Shown piece by piece: positions 7,816 to 17,047 of a DNA stretch of 64,000 bases. This stretch comes from Intestinicryptomonas porci (GTDB lineage Bacteria > Verrucomicrobiota > Verrucomicrobiia > Opitutales > Intestinicryptomonadaceae), in NCBI RefSeq assembly GCF_033971905.1, contig NZ_JALBUT010000005.1, positions 124,001 through 188,000 on the forward strand, read 5' to 3'. A program made the translations under genes and the position numbers. The notes under the pieces are model-generated. The model was not told the origin of the DNA. It did no database searches and worked only from the letters and a program-made list of their open reading frames with translations. Within the stretch, counting starts at the first letter, position 1. The number at the start of each line of letters is the position of its first letter.

Positions 7816-10800
7816 GAAACTTTTACCAACTTCGCGTTGCGGGCTGACAGGATTTTAAGCCCGATTTTTTCAAGGGGAATGCCCGAAGATTTTGAGAGGG
7901 CGAGTGCGTAGCGTTTCAGTTGCGCGGAGTGTCTTGAAATCAATTCGCTTTCGCTTGCGTCGTCGGTTTTAAAATCTATTATTTCGGCTCTCGTTCGGTT
8001 TTCAAAGAAGTTCACCCTGTCAATTCTTCCGCATTCCGTATCGTTTCCGTTTAAAATGCAGTAGGGGAGTTCCGCGCAAAAATCTTCGCACTCGAAAATC
8101 TTTTTGATTTCCGCATTTTCAAGGGATTTTTTGACTAATTCAAGCGCGTCTTTAAAATTTTCGGGGCAATCCAGATACTGATTTTTTGCGGCAAGGGCGG
8201 CCTCTTCAAGGCTCTTTTTGCCGTTTAGATTTTCAAAAATCGAGTGCGCGGCAAGCCCTGTCAAGTTTGCGGAGTTTCGGTTTAGAAAGTCGAATTCAAA
8301 TTCGATTTGCCCGTATTTGGTTTCGTATTCTTCTTTCGGGGTTTCCGATTTTTCGATTTCTGAAAGATTTTCCTTTTGGGGGAAATCTTCAATCCAGGCT
8401 TCGTCGCTCAAATCGGTTTTCAAGCCGCGCAAGTCTTTCCCTTTTTCGTAAATGCCGAAATATTTTGCCAGAAAATGTTCAAAATTTCCGTTCCCTTCGC
8501 TTTTGGTTTCAGTTTTGTTTTTGTTTAAAATTATATGGATTGCTCGTTTTGCCCTCGTCAGAGCGACGTAGAATTTGCAGAGCTTTTCAAAATTTTCGCG
8601 CTCTTTGAATTCGTCGGAAGCCTCTTTTAAGTTCTCGTCAAATTCGCATATGTTTTTCGACGGCATATATACGACGTCGCCGTTGTTTCGGCTTTTTACG
8701 TTTGAAGAGCGGTTGCCTTGGGTATTGCCGAGTTCGGGAAGGATTACGATGTCGAAGTCAAGCCCCTTTGACTTGTGTATGCTCATGACCTGTATTGTAT
8801 CGGACGCCGCGCCTTCGCGTATTTTGTATTTTTGAATGTAGTCGATAAAGTCGTCTGCGTCGCGGTTTTGCTCTTCGTCGAAATTCTTGCAAGCTTCCAT
8901 GAATTGGCTTATTCTGTTTTTTGTGAAGCCGTCGAAATCCTTTAAGTTTTCCGAGAGGATTTTTGCAATAGGCTCAAACGCTTTTTCAAAACCCAAAGAC
9001 GATATTTTTTTAGTTAGCTCTTCGTCCCAGTTTTCGTTTTGCAAAACTGCGCTTAGGGGAGACATTAAAACATAGTTTTTTGCAAAGCTGTCTTGCGGGT
9101 GAACGGAGAGCTTCAAGAGCGCGAGCATTGCGGGAATTGCAAGGTTGTCTTGGGCTATGTATATGTCAAGCTCGCTTGCGACCCTTATGTTCGATTTTTC
9201 CCCGTCTTTTTCTGCGGCGACTTTTGCGCGGATTGCCTCTATTATTTGCAGGGCTTTCTTGTTTGTCTGCACCAGCACCGCGCATGTCAGATTTCTCGCG
9301 GAGGGATTTTTTTCCTTTATGTAGTTGTAAACGGCGTTTCCGAGCGCGTCTTCCTCTTCGCTTTTTTCAAGAACTTCGACGGAAACTTCGCCTTTTTGCT
9401 TCCGGTTTTTTTCCGCGCAGTCGTGGTCTTCCCAAATCTTCGACCAGGCATTCTCGGCATTTTCGCCGAAATATGTTTTCATCATTGGGCGGTTAGAGAA
9501 GACTTTGTTTACGAAATCTATCACGGCGGGGCACGAGCGGTAGGAAGTTTTCATTTGTTCATTGTCTTCCATGTGGCTTTTGTAATGCTCGTAAATTTCT
9601 CCGAAAAGCTTCATGTCGCCGCCGCGCCAGCCGTAAATAGACTGCTTTATGTCTCCTACGAAGTAGAAGGATTTTTCGGGGTCTTGTATGGCTTCGTCTA
9701 TTATGTCTTTAAAGACTTCCCACTGCAGGCGCGAGGTGTCTTGAAACTCGTCGAAAAGCCAGTGTTTTGTGCTTGAATCGAACCTGTATTCCGCGAATTT
9801 GCGCTCTACGGGGTTTGGGCTTTTGGCGATTGAAATTGTCATGTCGTTAAAGCTTAGAAGCCCCTGCTTGCGCACGGTTTTGTCGTAGATTTTTTCGTAT
9901 GCGGAAACTATTTTGTAAATTGCGGACGCCGCCTTTTGCGAGGCGTCGGTTTGCGAATATAAAAGGCGTTTTATGTTTTGGTCGATAAGCGGATATTCGT
10001 CTTCGTCGATGTTTCCCGTCCCCCTTGCCGAACTTGTTTTACGGAAGTATTCCGCCATTTCGGACGTAAGTTTTCCGAGGTTATAAACGCGGTCGAAATC
10101 GGAATTTTTAAAAAATGTCAGGATGGAATTCTTTTTCTTTGCGCCTTTTTCTGAAAAGATTTTTTCAAGAAGCTCGGTGCATTCCCTGTATTTGTCCGAA
10201 TTCCACTCGATAAGCGGAGTTTTCGGAATTATGGACATCCAGCGATTTTTGTCGGGTTGCAAAAGATATAAAAAATGGGCTTCGTCTATAAAGTTGCCAA
10301 CGGTTGAGACAATCATTTTTTTGTCTTTTCCAAAGCTCGCCTCTTTGATTGCCTGCGCAAATTCCGCAATGGTGGAGCTGTCGCCTGCAAACTGCCTCAA
10401 AGTCTCAAAAAGAGCTTTTTCTTTCGCCTTGCCCTCTGAAAACTCGTCGAGTATTTCCACACTTTCGTTTATTCCGAGTTCGGAAGTGAAGAGCTTTAAA
10501 AATTTGGACGTGAACGAGTCGATTGTCGAGAAGTTCAGGTTTTGCAGCGATTTTGCGAACTTTTCCAAAATGATGGCAAAGTTCTCTTTTTTCAGCTCTC
10601 CGATTTCGGCGATTTTATTGATGTCTTTTGAGAGGCTGTTTGCGTACGCGTCGTTTTGGGCGGCTTCGGCAAGCTTTTGCATTGTTTTGCCGAAAAATTC
10701 CCCCGCGGCTTTTCGCGTGAATGTGAGGGCGCAAATTTCCTTTGGCTTTGCGCCGCCCGCGACAAGCGCGATTATGCGGTTTGTGAGGTTGTATGTCTTT

Positions 10801-10853
10801 CCGGACCCCGCGCTTGCGAGCGTTCGTTCGTTGTTGAAAATTATCTTATTCAT
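7812..10853 (-). CDS. addA: UvrD/Rep-type helicase-nuclease, AddA/RecB-like
   Basis: A 1013-residue superfamily 1A helicase with a C-terminal nuclease. Walker A is AGSGKT at residues 15-20. Further helicase motifs are LTFTRKAAGEF (Ia), DEFQDTS (II), VGDIKQSIYGWRGG (III), KTSYRS (IV), IHKSKGLDFDIVILPE (V) and FYVALTRAKR (VI). The tail carries a RecB-type PD-(D/E)XK site (RIDRVNF, then EIIDFKTDD). It would process double-strand DNA ends for recombination with its AddB-like partner, whose stop overlaps this start by eight bases (ATGAATAA). It is shorter than typical AddA (about 1200 residues). The gene name is assigned by architecture and pairing. Confidence 0.85.
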   Translation of the reverse strand: MNKIIFNNERTLASAGSGKTYNLTNRIIALVAGGAKPKEICALTFTRKAAGEFFGKTMQKLAEAAQNDAYANSLSKDINKIAEIGELKKENFAIILEKFAKSLQNLNFSTIDSFTSKFLKLFTSELGINESVEILDEFSEGKAKEKALFETLRQFAGDSSTIAEFAQAIKEASFGKDKKMIVSTVGNFIDEAHFLYLLQPDKNRWMSIIPKTPLIEWNSDKYRECTELLEKIFSEKGAKKKNSILTFFKNSDFDRVYNLGKLTSEMAEYFRKTSSARGTGNIDEDEYPLIDQNIKRLLYSQTDASQKAASAIYKIVSAYEKIYDKTVRKQGLLSFNDMTISIAKSPNPVERKFAEYRFDSSTKHWLFDEFQDTSRLQWEVFKDIIDEAIQDPEKSFYFVGDIKQSIYGWRGGDMKLFGEIYEHYKSHMEDNEQMKTSYRSCPAVIDFVNKVFSNRPMMKTYFGENAENAWSKIWEDHDCAEKNRKQKGEVSVEVLEKSEEEDALGNAVYNYIKEKNPSARNLTCAVLVQTNKKALQIIEAIRAKVAAEKDGEKSNIRVASELDIYIAQDNLAIPAMLALLKLSVHPQDSFAKNYVLMSPLSAVLQNENWDEELTKKISSLGFEKAFEPIAKILSENLKDFDGFTKNRISQFMEACKNFDEEQNRDADDFIDYIQKYKIREGAASDTIQVMSIHKSKGLDFDIVILPELGNTQGNRSSNVKSRNNGDVVYMPSKNICEFDENLKEASDEFKERENFEKLCKFYVALTRAKRAIHIILNKNKTETKSEGNGNFEHFLAKYFGIYEKGKDLRGLKTDLSDEAWIEDFPQKENLSEIEKSETPKEEYETKYGQIEFEFDFLNRNSANLTGLAAHSIFENLNGKKSLEEAALAAKNQYLDCPENFKDALELVKKSLENAEIKKIFECEDFCAELPYCILNGNDTECGRIDRVNFFENRTRAEIIDFKTDDASESELISRHSAQLKRYALALSKSSGIPLEKIGLKILSARNAKLVKVS

Positions 10854-13581
10854 TGGTACTTTGTTTTATTTGCGATAGGTCCAGAAATTTTCCGAGGTTT
10901 TTTGACGCGAAGCCGAAATATTCGGGATAGTCTGATTCAAGCGGGCTTTTTTCGCTTGGCTCGAATTTATAGTCCAAAATGTTTTGGGCGATTTCTTCCG
11001 CTTTTTTCTTTGCGCTTTCTTCCGCTTCGGGGGAATTTTTGTAATGTTCGATGCGCGTTTCTTCAGCGGATTTTGTAATCAAAAAGTACGCGGCTTCCAC
11101 ATTTTCCGAACCGAAGAATTTTTTTGCGGAGGCGATGTAAACCGGAAGCTGCAAGTCTTTCCAGACAAACTCTCCGCCCTTTGACAAATAGTGGTTTTTT
11201 GTGGCAGTGTCTTTGGGTGCGGTGTCTATTGTCTTGTAGTCAATCAAAAGATATTTGTTTTCGCTTTCGTTGAAGTCGATGCGGTCGATTTTCGCCTTGA
11301 TTTGGAAGTTCAAAACGGAAAGCTCCTTTATTTCTTTTTCGGCGCATATCGTGCGCCATCCGTTTTTCCTGTGGAGGGCCTCTGTTTTTGCCGCGGCGGA
11401 GAACTTCGACAAAATGAAGTATTTTTGAAGCTCTATCGGCGTCGGGCGGTTTTTGCCAAATCTTGATTTAAAAATCGCGTCGATGTTTCTTTTTAAGATT
11501 GCGAATATGGCTTCTTCCGAGACGCTTTCGGCGTCTTCTTTTGCGAGAAGCTCCAATGCCCTGTGCGTGATTGTGCCGACGTCCATTGCGTCAAGCTCCG
11601 ATTTCTTTTCGTCAACCGAATTTAACTTCAAGACGCGCTTTAAGTAAAAATCAAAAGGGCACGAGATGTAGTATTTGAAATCCGTAGCGTTCAAGCAAGC
11701 GGGCAGGGGCGCAGGCGGAACTTTCATCTTCCACGAATATGAAAACGCCCGCGAATGCTTGTCGCTTTCGGCGTCTTGGAAGAGGTGCTTTGCCCGCGCG
11801 GCAAGGTCCGATTTCGGCGTTTGCAAAAGAAGCCGCGATGGGCGCAGCGGCTCGCCGTCAAAGTCTGTTTGCGGAGCGTATATTTTTACGGCGGATTTTT
11901 CTCTCGAAGATAAAATTGTATGCAGGAAATAGGAGTCTCGCGCATGCCTTGCGTTTGCGGCGCGGATTCCCAAAAATTCGCGCAGGGAGTTTGGCATAAA
12001 TGCGTCAGATGAAATGTTTTCTGGAACTTGCCCGTCGTTAAAGTCGGCTATCAAGAGGTTTGGCTCTGTTGTCCAAAATATTTCAAGCCAGTTTTTCATT
12101 TGAATTTCATCAAGCGCGCGGATTTTTCCGAAAGTTTTTTTGTCGGCGGCGTTTAAAAGAATTTCTATTGTTTCCGCCAAACTGGTTTTTCCGAAAACTT
12201 CTTCCGCCGCCTTTATTTGGCAAAGAATGCCGAATATGCTTTCGGCTTCCTCTTTTATGTTCGGGTCGAAAGTCTTGGTTTTAGAGAAGAGGTTTTGAAG
12301 AATTTGCGCAATTTTTTCCGAATTTAATTCGGCATTCGGCTCCAAAACGGAGTTTATCGCGTTAAAGAGCGAAAGGGCATTGTTGTCGCCTTTTTCTTTC
12401 GCAAAATCCATTGCCGTTTTGAGGTCTAAGGAAAAATTTTCAAATTTGTATTTGTCGATGATTTCAAAAATCTTTTTAGCGCATAAATTGGTTTTATGTT
12501 TTAGGAAAGACAGCATCGCGTCCTTTTGGACAATCGTTTTCAGGGAATCGAAACCGCAATCGGTGAAGTAGAGCCTGAGCGTTTTCAGAAAATCGAAAAT
12601 TTCCCCGTTTGAAAGCTTTTCGCCTTCGGGGGAAAAAGACTTTATGTTTTTAGAGGCGAGGGCGCGGGCTATTGCTGATGAGCTTGAGCCCTCTTCGCAG
12701 GCGATGGCGCATGTTTGGGGTGCTTTGCTTCCGAATTTTGCGGCGTCTTCCGCCACGTTTTGCGCCTGAATCAGGCGCGTTTGGGGCACGGAAACATCGC
12801 CGTTTGAAATGTCGAAAATCTTGTCTTTCCAGTAATTGGTTTCTGGGATTCCGAAGGCGTCGAAATGCTTTGAAAGAGCTTCGTTTGCAATGATTAGCGA
12901 AAATATTTCAGCTCCTTTTTCTTCAAATTTTTTTAAGGAGGCAAATAAAATTTTCGGGGCGTCGGCAATTCCGACAAGAAAAATCTTTTTTGGGTTTCCC
13001 ATCGGGTTTTCCAATGCTTCCAAGAGGGCGTCTGCGGGGTCTTTTTTTGAAATTTTTGAAAGCGACAAGGCGTAGATGCCGTCAAATTTTTCGATTTCTT
13101 TCCATCTGTCGGATTCTATGTTCGCGCTTTCCGAAATTTTTTTCGCCGCGTCTTTTATTGAAAGCCCCGCATGAGCGCACTGCGTCTTTATTTCCAGAAA
13201 TTTCTTGAAGAAGTTTTTGGGGGAAGATGGTATGCCGCTTGGAAAAAGCGCGGGCAAATCGCCGTCCGAAAATTGTGAAATTGTGAAATTCAGCGCAAAA
13301 CGCCTTTCTGTTTCGCTTGCGGACGGTATGTGCCGCGAAAGCCTGCAAAAAAACGCTTCGAGAGTAAGAATTTCAAGCCCAGCGATTCCGCCGCCGAATT
13401 TCTGCATGGATAAATTTGCAAGCTCGCGCGACAGGGCGTTCGCGCAGCTTTTGGTGGGAGCCAAAACCATCGCGCCCGAAAATATGAAATTACTGCGCGA
13501 CGGATTCAGTATTTCAAAAATCTCTTTTGCGGCAGTTTTTGTGCTGTTTAAATTCGGTTCAATGAAAATTCTAATAGGCAT
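10846..13581 (-). CDS. addB: AddB-like helicase/PD-(D/E)XK nuclease subunit
   Basis: 911 residues. The N-terminal two-thirds is a degenerate helicase-like region without a Walker A motif (it begins MPIRIFIEPN, followed by LAPTKSCANALSREL). The C-terminal third is a RecB-family nuclease with CPFDFYLKRVLKL at its entry, GTITHRALE, and the catalytic KIDRIDF...LIDYKT. Standard AddB proteins bind a [4Fe-4S] cluster through one Cys before and three after the nuclease. Here the first Cys (in SCPFDFY) is present, but no C-terminal Cys triplet is visible, so the cluster is probably missing. It is translationally coupled to the AddA-like gene and lies divergent from an rRNA-type methyltransferase. Confidence 0.75.
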   Translation of the reverse strand: MPIRIFIEPNLNSTKTAAKEIFEILNPSRSNFIFSGAMVLAPTKSCANALSRELANLSMQKFGGGIAGLEILTLEAFFCRLSRHIPSASETERRFALNFTISQFSDGDLPALFPSGIPSSPKNFFKKFLEIKTQCAHAGLSIKDAAKKISESANIESDRWKEIEKFDGIYALSLSKISKKDPADALLEALENPMGNPKKIFLVGIADAPKILFASLKKFEEKGAEIFSLIIANEALSKHFDAFGIPETNYWKDKIFDISNGDVSVPQTRLIQAQNVAEDAAKFGSKAPQTCAIACEEGSSSSAIARALASKNIKSFSPEGEKLSNGEIFDFLKTLRLYFTDCGFDSLKTIVQKDAMLSFLKHKTNLCAKKIFEIIDKYKFENFSLDLKTAMDFAKEKGDNNALSLFNAINSVLEPNAELNSEKIAQILQNLFSKTKTFDPNIKEEAESIFGILCQIKAAEEVFGKTSLAETIEILLNAADKKTFGKIRALDEIQMKNWLEIFWTTEPNLLIADFNDGQVPENISSDAFMPNSLREFLGIRAANARHARDSYFLHTILSSREKSAVKIYAPQTDFDGEPLRPSRLLLQTPKSDLAARAKHLFQDAESDKHSRAFSYSWKMKVPPAPLPACLNATDFKYYISCPFDFYLKRVLKLNSVDEKKSELDAMDVGTITHRALELLAKEDAESVSEEAIFAILKRNIDAIFKSRFGKNRPTPIELQKYFILSKFSAAAKTEALHRKNGWRTICAEKEIKELSVLNFQIKAKIDRIDFNESENKYLLIDYKTIDTAPKDTATKNHYLSKGGEFVWKDLQLPVYIASAKKFFGSENVEAAYFLITKSAEETRIEHYKNSPEAEESAKKKAEEIAQNILDYKFEPSEKSPLESDYPEYFGFASKNLGKFLDLSQIKQSTNE

Positions 13582-13704
13582 ATGTTTTTATATACTTCGG
13601 ATTTCAAAAAATATCACGCCAATTTTAAAAAAAAATGAAAGGGCGTTTGTTTTTGCCATTTTCTTGTTGCCATCGAGTCGGGTTTTAAATTTGTTTGTCG
13701 GTAA

Positions 13705-14559
13705 ATGGATATAAAGGTTTTATTTTCGGATTGGGACGGGTACGAGCTTTTGGACAGCGGCGACAGGCTTAAGCTTGAGCGTTTTGGAGAAGTCGTTGTG
13801 ATTAGAAGCGAGCCGAAAGCTTGGTGGCGCAAGTCCAGCCCTGAAATCTGGAAAAATGCCGACGCCCGCTACTTGGACGACGACAAAAAGAACTCGAAAT
13901 GGCAGTTTTTTAAGAAAGTAAAGCCTCCCGTAATGGATTTTAACGGCGTAAAATTCGCAACAAAATTTATGGACGGCTCCAAGCACTTGGGGGTGTTCCC
14001 CGAACAGTCTCCGCATTGGGACTTTATCGCAAAATCTGCATCTCAAAGGAAAAATCCAAGGCTTTTGAACTTGTTTGGCTATACGGGAGCCGCCACTTTG
14101 GTCGCGGCGAAAAGCGGGTGGCTTGCGACCCACGTTGACGCCTCAAAGCCATCTGTCGAATGGGCGCGCAAAAACCAGGAGATAAGCGGGCTTTCCGAAA
14201 AGCCCGTAAGGTGGATTATAGACGACGCCCTGAAATTCGCCCAAAGAGAGGCAAGAAGGGGGGCAAAGTACGACGCGATTGTACTCGACCCTCCCGCTTT
14301 CGGAAGAGGCCCGAAAAACGAGCTTTGGAAGCTTGAAAAAATGCTTCCGCAACTTCTTGAAGCCTGCCAAAAAATCCTTTCCGAAAATCCCATGTTCGTT
14401 ATGATGACGCTATATTCCATTGAGGCTTCATCTGTCATGGCGCAAAATATGCTTAAAAGCTATTTCCCGAAACTGGGCGTCAGTTGCGGCGAACTTGCTC
14501 TTGAGGGTTCGGGAATGCCCTTGCCCTTGTCGATTTGGGCGATAGCTTCCGCAATGTAG
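13705..14559 (+). CDS. Class I SAM-dependent methyltransferase, RlmI/RlmK-like
   Basis: 284 residues. The catalytic Rossmann domain is clear: LNLFGYTGAATLVAAKSGW (SAM loop), HVDASKPSVEWARKN (acidic residue binding ribose), and IVLDPPAFGRG, the DPPxF motif of 23S rRNA cytosine-C5 methyltransferases of the RlmI (COG1092) group. The N-terminal PUA RNA-binding domain of E. coli RlmI appears to be absent, since about 110 residues are missing. It likely methylates RNA, but its target is not determinable here. It is followed by a weak hairpin and the promoter region of the redox cluster. Confidence 0.75.
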   Translation: MDIKVLFSDWDGYELLDSGDRLKLERFGEVVVIRSEPKAWWRKSSPEIWKNADARYLDDDKKNSKWQFFKKVKPPVMDFNGVKFATKFMDGSKHLGVFPEQSPHWDFIAKSASQRKNPRLLNLFGYTGAATLVAAKSGWLATHVDASKPSVEWARKNQEISGLSEKPVRWIIDDALKFAQREARRGAKYDAIVLDPPAFGRGPKNELWKLEKMLPQLLEACQKILSENPMFVMMTLYSIEASSVMAQNMLKSYFPKLGVSCGELALEGSGMPLPLSIWAIASAM

Positions 14560-14587
14560 CGTTTTTGATTTACAGTTGGATTTTTTT

Positions 14588-14617
14588 GCTCAATCGAGTG
14601 AGCTTTATTCGTTTTTT
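14588..14617 (+). terminator. Possible weak terminator after the methyltransferase
   Basis: GCTCA and TGAGC form a short stem around ATCGAG. TTTATTCGTTTTTTT follows at 14604-14618. The stem is only five base pairs, so this call is tentative. Confidence 0.4.
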
Positions 14618-14661
14618 TGGCTTAATATCCAAAAAAAGCAGAAATATTTTCAAAAAAGTTT

Positions 14662-14681
14662 GCATATTTTAACGAATATGC
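14662..14681. promoter_or_regulatory. 20-bp palindrome upstream of the redox cluster (candidate operator)
   Basis: GCATATT-TTAACG-AATATGC is an inverted repeat with perfect 7-base arms. It lies 37 bases before the start of the NuoE-like gene. It does not match the Rex consensus (TTGTGAA-type arms) as I know it. Position and symmetry suggest a binding site for a dimeric regulator of the redox operon. Confidence 0.4.
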
Positions 14682-14717
14682 GACAATTTTAATGCTTTTT
14701 ATTTTAGTCAAAAAACT

Positions 14718-15176
14718 ATGAATAACAACACACAATCAAAAAAATACGATTTTTCGGCTTACGAACCAAAGCGCGAAAATCTTGTGGCGGCTCTGCAAGA
14801 CGTTCAGGACAAGGACGGCTACATTTCGGAGGACGCCGTCAGGGAACTCTCAGAATATTTTGGAATAACCAGAAGCGACATCTATTCCGTTGTAAGTTTC
14901 TACGCTCAATTTAAATTTAAAAAGCCCGGCAAGCACACAATAAAGGTTTGCAAGGGGACTGCCTGCCACGTTCGCGGCTCTGGGTCTCTTTTGGCGGCGC
15001 TTGAGGAGCGTTTGGGCATAAAGGAAGGCGAAACCACTGCAGACGGGCTGGTAAGCTTGGAGCGCGTGGCATGCCTTGGCGCGTGCGCTCTCGCTCCTGC
15101 CATAGTTGTTGACGAAAAGGTTTACGGCAGGGTTACTCTTGCCCAGTTGCAAAAAATTTTGGAAGGGTTGAAATAG
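14718..15176 (+). CDS. NuoE/HydC-like [2Fe-2S] subunit of bifurcating complex
   Basis: 152 residues with the NuoE layout: an N-terminal helical part (about 15-65) and a thioredoxin-like [2Fe-2S] domain (about 70-152). The four cluster ligands are C78 and C83 (VCKGTACHVRGS) and C119 and C123 (ACLGACALAP). In NADH-dependent flavin enzymes this subunit sits next to the NuoF-like flavoprotein and helps to shuttle electrons. One base separates its stop from the NuoF-like start. It opens a four-gene set with no membrane subunits of complex I, so it belongs to a soluble enzyme such as an Hnd/Hyd- or Stn-type complex. Confidence 0.9.
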   Translation: MNNNTQSKKYDFSAYEPKRENLVAALQDVQDKDGYISEDAVRELSEYFGITRSDIYSVVSFYAQFKFKKPGKHTIKVCKGTACHVRGSGSLLAALEERLGIKEGETTADGLVSLERVACLGACALAPAIVVDEKVYGRVTLAQLQKILEGLK

Positions 15177-15177
15177 C

Positions 15178-17028
15178 ATGTCCAAACTCGAAGAATTGAG
15201 GGCTTCCGCCGAGAAGGAATGGGCGGAATTTACGTCTAACGAAAAGCCCCGCGTAATGGTTGGTGCCGCGACTTGCGGGCTGGCGTCCGGCGCGGGAGCC
15301 GTAATAGAAGAATTTAAAAAACAACTTGATAAAGCCGGATTGGGCGGAAAGGTCGATTTGGTTGAAACAGGTTGCATAGGTCTTTGCTATGCAGAGCCTT
15401 TGGTTGAAATAAGAAGCGCGAATACCCCATCTGTTTTGTATTCAAAGGTAAGCCCGAAAGACGTTGAAAAGCTGGTAAACTCCCACTTGATTGGCGGCGA
15501 ACCTGTCAAGGAAAAAGCTGTGGGCGTCATGGACGACAAGCCGTTTAAGGGCATTGCGCCGTTTAAGGAACACCCGATGGTTGCCCTTCAAAAGAGGATT
15601 GTTTTGCGCAACTGCGGAGTGATAGACCCGACGAGCTTTTCACACTACTTGGCAAGGGGCGGATACAAGGGTTTGGAACGCGCGCTTTCAATGACGCAGG
15701 ACGAAGTCATTGATGAAATGAAGCTTAGCGGGCTTCGCGGCAGGGGCGGTGCGGGCTTTCCTACGGGCGTCAAGTGGAGCTTTGCGAAGGCTTCGCAAAA
15801 CGACGTAAAGTATGTTATATGCAACGCCGACGAAGGCGACCCCGGCGCGTTTATGGATAGAGCCGTTCTTGAAGGCGACCCCCATTCCGTCATAGAAGGC
15901 TTGATGATTGCAGGATACGCAATCGGCGCCAAATACGGCTACATTTACGCTCGCGCCGAATATCCTCTTGCAATAAAACGCTTGAAAAACGCAATTTCAC
16001 AGGCTGAAGAAGCCGGAATTTTGAAAAACAAAGACGGCTTTTATTTTGAGATAAAAATAAAAAAAGGCGCGGGCGCATTCGTATGCGGAGAAGAAACTTC
16101 GCTCATGGCGTCGATTGAGGGCGTCAGGGCAATGCCGCGCCCCAAGCCGCCGTTCCCCGCAAACAGCGGTCTTTTCAAGAAGCCCACAAACATCAACAAC
16201 GTGGAATCTCTCGCGGCGGCTTCGAGCATTATGCGCGAGGGCGGAGCGGAATACGCGAAGCTTGGCACTGAAAAGAGCAAGGGTACAAAAACTTTTTCAT
16301 TGGCAGGCAAGATTGAGCGCACGGGGCTTATCGAAGTTGAAATCGGCACTCCCTTGCGCGACATCATAGAAAAAATCGGCGGCGGTTGCACTGATGGCAA
16401 GAAATTCAAGGCTGTTCAAGCCGGCGGCCCTTCGGGCGGCTGTTTGACTGCGGAGCATCTCGACGTTCCCGTTGACTACGAAACTTTGTCGGCATTGGGC
16501 GCGATTATCGGTTCGGGCGGCATGGTCGTGATGAATGAAGATTCCTGCATGGTGGAAGTTGCAAAATTCTTCTTAGGCTTTACGGGCAACGAATCCTGCG
16601 GCAAGTGCATTCCTTGCAGAATGGGCACTCAGCACGCCTTGAAAATATTGGAAAGAATAACTTCGGGCGAAGGCGAAGTTGAGGACATTGAACGCCTCAA
16701 AAAGATTTGCATGACGATGAAGCAGTCGTCGCTATGCGGATTGGGGCAGACCGCGCCAAACCCGATTCTTTCAACTTTGCGCTATTTTGAAGATGAATAC
16801 ATGGCGCATATCAAGGATAAGAAATGCCCCGCGCACGTTTGTCCGAAATTGGTACACTTTAAAATCGACCCCGAAAAATGCGTGGGTTGCACAATGTGCG
16901 CAAGGTCATGCCCAACGGGTGCTGCGCATGGCGAGTTAAAGCAAAAACATTCAATCGACCCCGAAAAGTGCATATCATGTTCCGCATGCTATCAGGCTTG
17001 CAAATTCGGCGCGGTTGTGCGCGATTAA
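15178..17028 (+). CDS. NuoF/HydB-like flavoprotein subunit (NAD(H), FMN, Fe-S)
   Basis: 616 residues, in the HydB/HndC arrangement rather than plain NuoF. In order: an N-terminal thioredoxin-like [2Fe-2S]-type domain (about 25-110, with ATCGLASG and ETGCIGLCYAEP, only three Cys visible); the NuoF core with the FMN/NADH loop LRGRGGAGFPTGVKW and CNADEGDPGAFMDR; an SLBB segment; the [4Fe-4S] motif ESCGKCIPCRMG...SSLCGLG; and a C-terminal 2x[4Fe-4S] ferredoxin (EKCVGCTMCARSCP, EKCISCSACYQACK). The C-terminal ferredoxin is the mark of soluble ferredoxin-linked enzymes such as electron-bifurcating hydrogenases. This subunit is the likely NADH site and bifurcation centre. No [FeFe] hydrogenase H-cluster protein is nearby. 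Confidence 0.92.
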   Translation: MSKLEELRASAEKEWAEFTSNEKPRVMVGAATCGLASGAGAVIEEFKKQLDKAGLGGKVDLVETGCIGLCYAEPLVEIRSANTPSVLYSKVSPKDVEKLVNSHLIGGEPVKEKAVGVMDDKPFKGIAPFKEHPMVALQKRIVLRNCGVIDPTSFSHYLARGGYKGLERALSMTQDEVIDEMKLSGLRGRGGAGFPTGVKWSFAKASQNDVKYVICNADEGDPGAFMDRAVLEGDPHSVIEGLMIAGYAIGAKYGYIYARAEYPLAIKRLKNAISQAEEAGILKNKDGFYFEIKIKKGAGAFVCGEETSLMASIEGVRAMPRPKPPFPANSGLFKKPTNINNVESLAAASSIMREGGAEYAKLGTEKSKGTKTFSLAGKIERTGLIEVEIGTPLRDIIEKIGGGCTDGKKFKAVQAGGPSGGCLTAEHLDVPVDYETLSALGAIIGSGGMVVMNEDSCMVEVAKFFLGFTGNESCGKCIPCRMGTQHALKILERITSGEGEVEDIERLKKICMTMKQSSLCGLGQTAPNPILSTLRYFEDEYMAHIKDKKCPAHVCPKLVHFKIDPEKCVGCTMCARSCPTGAAHGELKQKHSIDPEKCISCSACYQACKFGAVVRD

Positions 17029-17047
17029 AAAAACATACAATAATATT

